This document shows, one piece after another, positions 11,808 through 16,425 of a stretch of 16,425 bases of DNA. Within the stretch, counting starts at the first letter, position 1, and each line of letters starts with the position of its first letter. The notes under the pieces are model-generated. The model had not been told where the DNA came from. It saw nothing but the letters and a program-made list of their open reading frames with translations, and ran no database searches. The stretch spans positions 1-16,425 of the forward strand of contig CAZTLI010000070.1 in assembly GCA_964614375.1 (NCBI GenBank), read 5' to 3'. The position numbers and the translations under genes were made by a program. The DNA comes from CAZTLI01 sp964614375. Lineage in GTDB: Bacteria; Chloroflexota; Anaerolineae; Aggregatilineales; Phototrophicaceae.

Positions 11808-14351
11808 ATGATTCCTGTACGGCTGGAACTGAAAAATTTTCTGCCCTACCACGCGCCCGACCCGATCCGGTTTGATGGGGTGCATCTGGCGTGTTTGACG
11901 GGGCCGAATGGCGCGGGCAAATCGTCGCTGTTGGATGCGATGACGTGGGCGCTATGGGGACGGGCGCGCGCCAAACGGGATGACGACCTTGTGCATCTGG
12001 GTCAGCAGGATATGTATGTCCAGTTGGATTTTGAGCAGGAGGGGGTGGTTTATCGTGTGCTGCGCCGGCGCGCCCGCCGCCGTACCGGGTCGTTGGAATT
12101 GTTCGTGATGGCCGACGAGGGCAAAATGACCGTCATCACCGAACCCGCGATGCGGGCGACACAGGACAAAATCGACACCTTGCTGCGCCTGGATTTCGAG
12201 ACGTTCATCCATTCGGCATTTTTGCAGCAGGGCAAGGCCGACGCCTTCACCACACGCACCCCCGCCGAACGCAAACGCATTTTATCCGACATTTTGGGTC
12301 TGGAACGCTGGGCGCAGTATGAAGACGCTGCCAAAAAACACATCCGCACCCGCGATGCCGAAATGGAAGTCATCGACATTCGTCTGCGCGAAATCAGCGC
12401 CGATTTAGCGAAAGAACCTCAGCTTAAACAAGACCTGTCCGACGCCCAATCCGCCCACAACGAAGCCCAGACCGCCCTCGCCGCGGCAGAGGCAGAACTA
12501 GCAGAAGTCGCACACGCCCCCGCAGAACTCAAACACGCGCAGGAACAGCAAGCGATGCAACAACGGCGACTGCGTGAGAACGAACGCGATTTCGCCAGCG
12601 CCGAAGAGGACAGCAAACGTCAGACCGAACGGATCGCGGGTTACGAAGACATCATCGCGCGGCGCGACGAGATTGAAGAGGGGTATGGCGCGTTGCAAGC
12701 GGCGCGCGATGCAGACCAATCACTGGGCGAGAAGCTCACGGCCTTGAAAGATGTCGATGAAGCGATACACGATTTACAACGCCAGTTGGATGCCGCCCGC
12801 GCCGAACTCGAACAGGACAAACGCGAGCGCGAAACCCTCATCATCGAACTCGAACGCACACAGGAACAGGATTTTGACGCCGACCTCGATGAAGTCAATG
12901 GCGAAATCGCCCAGTTAGAGGTCATCGAAGGCCAGCGCAACGGTCTGCAAGACGCGCTCAATGAATTGGGCGAGACCCGCGCCTCCCTCGAAACGACCCT
13001 TAAGGCATTGACTGCCGAGGGGCAACATATCGGCAAGCGGATTGAACAACTGGACGCCACCGACGACCCCATCTGTCCGTTATGCGGTCAACCGCTGGAC
13101 GAAGACCATCGCGCCAAAATTATCGCCGAACTCACCGCCGAACGTGAACAAAAGCGTGAAGAGTATCGCCTGAATCACAATCGGTTGATGGAAATTGCCG
13201 AAGCGGTCAAAGACCATCGTGAACAATCGGGCAAAATGGACGTGACGCTCAAAACGCTGCCCGCGCTGCGGCAGCGGGCCGGGGCGTTACAGGTTCAAGC
13301 ACAGGCCGCCGCCAATGCTGAATCGCGTTTGCACAAAGCCCATGCCGAATTGACCGAAATTACCACCGCGCTCGAAAGTGACGATTTTGCCCGCGACATC
13401 CGCGACCAGTTGACCGTCCTCGAAGCCCGGCGCGCCGAACTCGGTTATGATCGCACGACGCACGACGCCGCCCGCGAACAATTGACGACCTATCGCGGTT
13501 ACGAGACCGAGAAATCCCGGTTGGATGTGGCGCTCGAATCGCTGCCCGATGCAGAAAAAGCATTGGACAATGCCGAGCAGCGTAAAACCCGCATCGCCAA
13601 AGCACTGGAAGAAGACACCGCCGCGCTCGAAACTTTGCTGAAAGAAATCGCACAACTCGAGGTGCTGGTGCAGGAGCAGCAAAAACGCCAGCAAGAGGTC
13701 AATCGTCAGCGCACCAACGAACGGGTCGCCTATAATCGTGTGGTCACGTCACAGCAGGAACTCAAGGCGCTCGACCAGCAGCGCAAACGCAAGTCCGAAC
13801 TGCAAGACCGCCGTAAAGAAATGCAATATGAACAGGCAATTTATACGGAACTGCGCGATGCCTTTGGCAAAAATGGCGTCCCGGCGATGATTATCGAGTC
13901 GGCGATTCCTGAGCTTGAAGTGACTGCCAACGACTTGCTCACCCGTATGACCGACGGACGGATGCACCTGCGTTTTAGTACCCAGCGTGAAAAAGTCAGC
14001 GGCGGCATGACCGAAACGTTGGACATCGAAATTGCCGACGAATTGGGCACGCGCGGTTATGAACTGTACAGCGGCGGCGAGGCCTTTCGCATCAATTTTG
14101 CGATTCGCGTGGCGTTATCGAAGCTGCTGGCGCGTCGGGCCGGGGCGCATTTACGGACGTTGTTCATTGACGAAGGCTTCGGCACACAGGACGCCGATGG
14201 ACGCGATAGACTGGTCGAAGCGATTAATGTCATTCAGGACGATTTCGACCTCGTGCTGGTCATTACGCACATCGACGAACTGCGCGATTCGTTCCCGGTG
14301 CATATCGTCGTCGATAAAACAGCCAGCGGCAGCATGGTCAGCGTGAGATAG
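11808..14351 (+). CDS. sbcC: SbcC/Rad50-type SMC-like ATPase (nuclease subunit)
   Basis: This 847-residue protein has the split ABC ATPase of SbcC/Rad50. Walker A GPNGAGKSS is near the N-terminus (32-40), the ABC signature YSGGEAFRI is at 754-762, and Walker B LFIDEGFGT (D788, E789) is near the C-terminus. An ITHIDEL switch segment follows. Between them lie two long Glu/Gln/Ala/Arg-rich coiled-coil arms meeting at a zinc hook CPLC (C423, C426), where two molecules join through zinc. In complex with the SbcD/Mre11 nuclease it opens and trims DNA ends and hairpins. At 847 residues it is shorter than the roughly 1050-residue Escherichia coli protein and close to archaeal Rad50. The ATG at 11808 (MIPVRLELKNF) is preferred to an in-frame TTG at 11802. 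The Shine-Dalgarno sequence is weak (GTGAG). No SbcD gene is adjacent, which is atypical. Confidence 0.92.
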   Translation: MIPVRLELKNFLPYHAPDPIRFDGVHLACLTGPNGAGKSSLLDAMTWALWGRARAKRDDDLVHLGQQDMYVQLDFEQEGVVYRVLRRRARRRTGSLELFVMADEGKMTVITEPAMRATQDKIDTLLRLDFETFIHSAFLQQGKADAFTTRTPAERKRILSDILGLERWAQYEDAAKKHIRTRDAEMEVIDIRLREISADLAKEPQLKQDLSDAQSAHNEAQTALAAAEAELAEVAHAPAELKHAQEQQAMQQRRLRENERDFASAEEDSKRQTERIAGYEDIIARRDEIEEGYGALQAARDADQSLGEKLTALKDVDEAIHDLQRQLDAARAELEQDKRERETLIIELERTQEQDFDADLDEVNGEIAQLEVIEGQRNGLQDALNELGETRASLETTLKALTAEGQHIGKRIEQLDATDDPICPLCGQPLDEDHRAKIIAELTAEREQKREEYRLNHNRLMEIAEAVKDHREQSGKMDVTLKTLPALRQRAGALQVQAQAAANAESRLHKAHAELTEITTALESDDFARDIRDQLTVLEARRAELGYDRTTHDAAREQLTTYRGYETEKSRLDVALESLPDAEKALDNAEQRKTRIAKALEEDTAALETLLKEIAQLEVLVQEQQKRQQEVNRQRTNERVAYNRVVTSQQELKALDQQRKRKSELQDRRKEMQYEQAIYTELRDAFGKNGVPAMIIESAIPELEVTANDLLTRMTDGRMHLRFSTQREKVSGGMTETLDIEIADELGTRGYELYSGGEAFRINFAIRVALSKLLARRAGAHLRTLFIDEGFGTQDADGRDRLVEAINVIQDDFDLVLVITHIDELRDSFPVHIVVDKTASGSMVSVR

Positions 14352-14427
14352 CATTTCAGCAGTCAGCAGCACGATTCAACCGTGTGCAGGGGGATTCTGC
14401 CAGAACGCCGACCCATGCGTCCGTAGC

Positions 14428-14490
14428 GTCAGGCCGCTGTGCCTGACCGCGACAAAAGAGGTCAAGCCCGCGCCTCTATGGTTCAAACCG
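14428..14490. repeat. Intergenic palindromes with a shared 11-mer
   Basis: A perfect 7-bp hairpin GTCAGGC/GCCTGAC (14428-14434 and 14441-14447, 6-base loop) is followed by a 5-bp stem AGAGG/CCTCT (14457-14461 and 14473-14477). GGTTCAAACCG (14480-14490), also found at 2887-2897, comes next. There is no T-run, so neither hairpin is an obvious intrinsic terminator for the SbcC-like gene. The stretch may be a fragment of a dispersed extragenic repeat. Confidence 0.45.
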
Positions 14491-14502
14491 CAGTATCCGC
14501 AG

Positions 14503-14529
14503 TACAATGGGCGTCTGTTTCAGTATAAC
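14503..14529 (+). promoter_or_regulatory. Two candidate -10 boxes before the VOC gene
   Basis: TACAAT (14503-14508) and TATAAC (14524-14529) both lie in the 193-base spacer upstream of the VOC gene. Neither has a convincing -35 hexamer at the proper distance, so one promoter is likely but its exact position is not decided. Confidence 0.3.
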
Positions 14530-14544
14530 AGTGGAGCATAGTCA

Positions 14545-15018
14545 ATGGGTACAAAATTGCGGAAGGGCGATCCGTGGATGCCCGGTTATCGCTATGGGGC
14601 GCTGCTGCCTGCGCTGTCGTTGAATTTGCTGGTGGCACAGGTCGAACGCTCGGTACAATTCTATCAAGCCGTGTTCGAGGCGGAAGTCCATTACTACGAC
14701 ATCGACTTCGGTGCGCTGCGGGTGGGTGCGGCAGAAGTGATGCTGCACGCCGACCATACCCACGACACGCACCCGTGGCACACACAGGTCAAAGCGGGTG
14801 AAACGCGCGGTATCGGCGCGCAAATGCGACTGCTGGGTATTGACCCGGATGCCATCGAAAAACGCGCGCGGGACTATGGCGCAGCGGTCATTGCGGGTGC
14901 AGCAGATAAAGGGCATGGTTGGCGCGAAACCCTCGTCCGCGACCCTGATGGTTATGAATGGGCAGTCGGTATCCTCATCCCGCCCGCCAAAGGCCCGCTG
15001 CGTCCAACAGGCGCATAA
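14545..15018 (+). CDS. VOC-family protein (glyoxalase/bleomycin-resistance/dioxygenase fold)
   Basis: This 157-residue soluble protein has the layout of a single VOC unit pair. It starts with LSLNLLVAQVERSVQFYQAVF (about 24-44), the typical first strand and helix in which a substrate-side SVxFY motif follows. A central strand ends in EVMLHADHTHDTHPWH (64-79), and near the C-terminus is RDPDGYEWAVG (132-142), where E138 is the usual metal ligand. The histidine cluster (H68, H71, H73, H76, H79) is unusually dense and may add metal-binding capacity. The family includes isomerases, dioxygenases, thiol transferases and antibiotic-binding proteins; the reaction cannot be deduced. The start at 14545 has GGAG (14533-14536) eight bases upstream. 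It is transcribed alone and converges with the AhpD-like gene. Confidence 0.85.
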   Translation: MGTKLRKGDPWMPGYRYGALLPALSLNLLVAQVERSVQFYQAVFEAEVHYYDIDFGALRVGAAEVMLHADHTHDTHPWHTQVKAGETRGIGAQMRLLGIDPDAIEKRARDYGAAVIAGAADKGHGWRETLVRDPDGYEWAVGILIPPAKGPLRPTGA

Positions 15019-15026
15019 AGCGAAAA

Positions 15027-15056
15027 GGCACAGACCGTGTGATGACGGTCTGTGCC
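15027..15056. terminator. Perfect 12-bp hairpin between convergent genes
   Basis: GGCACAGACCGT (15027-15038) pairs with ACGGTCTGTGCC (15045-15056) over the 6-base loop GTGATG. On the - strand the stem is followed by TTTT, on the + strand by AAAT. It therefore best terminates the - strand AhpD-like gene and may act on both. Confidence 0.75.
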
Positions 15057-15075
15057 AAATAGCGTAAGGAGAAAC

Positions 15076-16122
15076 TCAGGCCGTTTGCAGGGATAATGCT
15101 GGAACAGCCAGCCACGTCCCCACACGTCTTGCTGCGGAAAAACTGCCCCACGCCAGCACATCAATGAGGGCATTGTCTTCTGGGTGTTGAATGCGAAAGT
15201 CGCTGATGACATCCTGTGCGATTTGATGCGGCGCAAGCGCAGCCAAAAGCGCGAGGCGGGCAATCGTGCGGTGACTCTGCTCTAGATTCGCGACGCCATC
15301 CTCGACCCATTTACGACTGAGACCGGGGTCTTCCCCCTGCCATGTCTGGATGTGATTTTCCACGACACGACGCACATCCGGCGGCATTCGGGCAGCTATT
15401 GTCTCAATCACAGCGGCGAAGCGGGCAATTGCACCCCTAATTGCCGGTGCAGACTGTGCCCATGCCATATCATCTGGCAGCGGCGCATCCGGTAAATAGG
15501 TCAGTGTCTCACCGGGCACAAGGTCGGGCGATGCCAACCCCATCCGTCGCGCAATCCAGCCGACCGTTCGCTTGAATGGCGTATGCAGCCACGTTTGATT
15601 CGGTAAAAATGTCTCGCTGAGGGCGGCATTCACCATCCGATTGAGAAAATGAAATGTCAGTGCTGTGCCGATGATTTCAGGCATATTTTCAATCGAAAAG
15701 GGTGGCTGCCTGAGGACGGCGGCATCGGGTGTGCGCGTTGCCTGTGCCCATTCGATATGTGCCCGGGTGGTGCGGTCTAGCCCGTCCAATCCCTCGCCAG
15801 TGGTGATGGCATGAACCGCGTCGCCACGTTTTGCAGCATACAAAATCGCGGAATGGGCATCCACACACCAGAGGCAGACATTGATTTCGGATACAGTGGC
15901 TGCGATGGCCTGCTTCAACCCATGATCGACCTTTCCGGCAAGGAGTGTTTCGCGCAGCAGCATCCATATCCCGGCAAATACATCTGGCGATGGGCTGTGT
16001 AACGAGAACGGTTCGGGTGTTGCGCCCAATTCACGGCGCATCTGTTGATAGATGGTCTGCATCTGTCCGGTGGCATCGGCAGGAGCCACAATCTGGATGC
16101 CATATTTGACATGCTTCGACAT
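15076..16122 (-). CDS. AhpD-like / carboxymuconolactone decarboxylase-family protein, extended
   Basis: This 348-residue protein has an N-terminal AhpD-like helical domain (about 15-130). The motif EINVCLWCVDAH (E79, C83, C86, H90) matches the E-x3-C-x2-C-x3-H pattern of peroxidase-like AhpD proteins, in which the two cysteines and the histidine act in redox relay. Such proteins reduce or support peroxiredoxin or scavenge peroxides; here no peroxiredoxin is adjacent. The C-terminal half (about 190-348) is helical and extends beyond the usual roughly 180-residue domain. It probably corresponds to a second, degenerate unit with no CxxC. The start at 16122 has AGAGGG about seven bases upstream. 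It follows a small membrane protein by 12 bases on the same strand, so both are likely one operon. A perfect hairpin ends the unit. Confidence 0.8.
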   Translation of the reverse strand: MSKHVKYGIQIVAPADATGQMQTIYQQMRRELGATPEPFSLHSPSPDVFAGIWMLLRETLLAGKVDHGLKQAIAATVSEINVCLWCVDAHSAILYAAKRGDAVHAITTGEGLDGLDRTTRAHIEWAQATRTPDAAVLRQPPFSIENMPEIIGTALTFHFLNRMVNAALSETFLPNQTWLHTPFKRTVGWIARRMGLASPDLVPGETLTYLPDAPLPDDMAWAQSAPAIRGAIARFAAVIETIAARMPPDVRRVVENHIQTWQGEDPGLSRKWVEDGVANLEQSHRTIARLALLAALAPHQIAQDVISDFRIQHPEDNALIDVLAWGSFSAARRVGTWLAVPALSLQTA

Positions 16123-16134
16123 ACGCTTACCCTC

Positions 16135-16425
16135 TTAGCTGCGCGGCATCCGCCGCAGGCCGACATATTGCAAAATGGCAAAGCCCAACACCACCTCTGC
16201 GACGATGAGTGCTGCCCAGTTGCCGTTGCTATTCATATTGAGGGCATTGGTCAGCAGAATAATCCAACTGGCGATGACCCACGCGAGGTCGGCCTCAATT
16301 GCGAACCATGCCCAACCCCGACGGATGACGGGTTTGGTGAAGATGGATGTCAACAGCGCGGCATACGGCAGCAGTCCGAAGCCGATGAAGGTGATGAAGC
16401 CGTCGCCATTGAACAGGCCGAGAAT
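16135..16425 (-). CDS. Small integral membrane protein, N-terminus outside window
   Basis: The frame is open from the right edge of the window to the TAA at 16135 (96 visible residues), so the gene starts beyond the window; the internal TTG at 16353 is not needed as a start. The visible part has about three hydrophobic helices, with a TKPVIRRGWAW loop, an ADLAWVIASWIILL helix, a polar NMNSNGNW turn, and a final helix ending in LRRMPRS. It resembles an unnamed family of four-helix membrane proteins I know from many bacteria, whose function is not established. It lies 12 bases upstream of the AhpD-like gene and is presumably co-transcribed with it. Confidence 0.7.
   Translation of the reverse strand: MLGLFNGDGFITFIGFGLLPYAALLTSIFTKPVIRRGWAWFAIEADLAWVIASWIILLTNALNMNSNGNWAALIVAEVVLGFAILQYVGLRRMPRS

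Overview
The window looks like chromosomal DNA of a moderately GC-rich bacterium. The best guess is Chloroflexota (Anaerolineae-like). This rests on the fusion of a Ser/Thr kinase, an nSTAND NTPase and WD40 repeats, on a second kinase-like gene nearby, and on GT-C glycosyltransferases, DUF423 and DinB genes scattered in short transcription units. The phylum is an inference; there is no rRNA or marker gene here. I see no rRNA, tRNA, CRISPR array, IS element or phage gene.

Layout. (1) 1-2830, + strand: two tandem polytopic membrane proteins of the GT-C/ArnT glycosyltransferase type; the first is cut by the window edge. (2) 2831-3019: palindrome-rich spacer between convergent genes. (3) 3020-4295, - strand: a two-gene operon of an MBL-fold hydrolase then a DinB-family protein, with a good sigma70 promoter. 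(4) 4444-9018, + strand: a 1524-residue kinase / nSTAND / transmembrane / 14 x WD40 signalling protein, divergent from the operon. (5) 9161-11024: a 130-residue orphan (+), then, on the - strand, a catalytically degraded pseudokinase followed by a membrane-anchored HEAT-repeat protein. (6) 11162-11536: a DUF423 membrane protein. (7) 11572-11702: an intergenic unit with its own promoter and a perfect 9-bp-stem terminator, a candidate small RNA of about 95 nt. (8) 11808-14351: an SbcC/Rad50-type ATPase with its own promoter and no SbcD beside it. (9) 14545-15018: a VOC (glyoxalase-fold) protein. (10) 15076-16425, - strand: a small membrane protein (cut by the window edge) and a long AhpD/carboxymuconolactone-decarboxylase-like protein.

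The most interesting part is 4444-11024. An apparently active RD-type receptor-like kinase, with ATPase inside and propellers predicted outside, lies close to a pseudokinase that has lost the HRD aspartate, the VAIK lysine and the glycine loop. Between them are an orphan protein and a membrane-anchored HEAT scaffold. Whether these form one signalling module is inference. The second notable item is the candidate small RNA at 11606-11702. The remaining genes look like ordinary housekeeping or accessory genes in independent short units.
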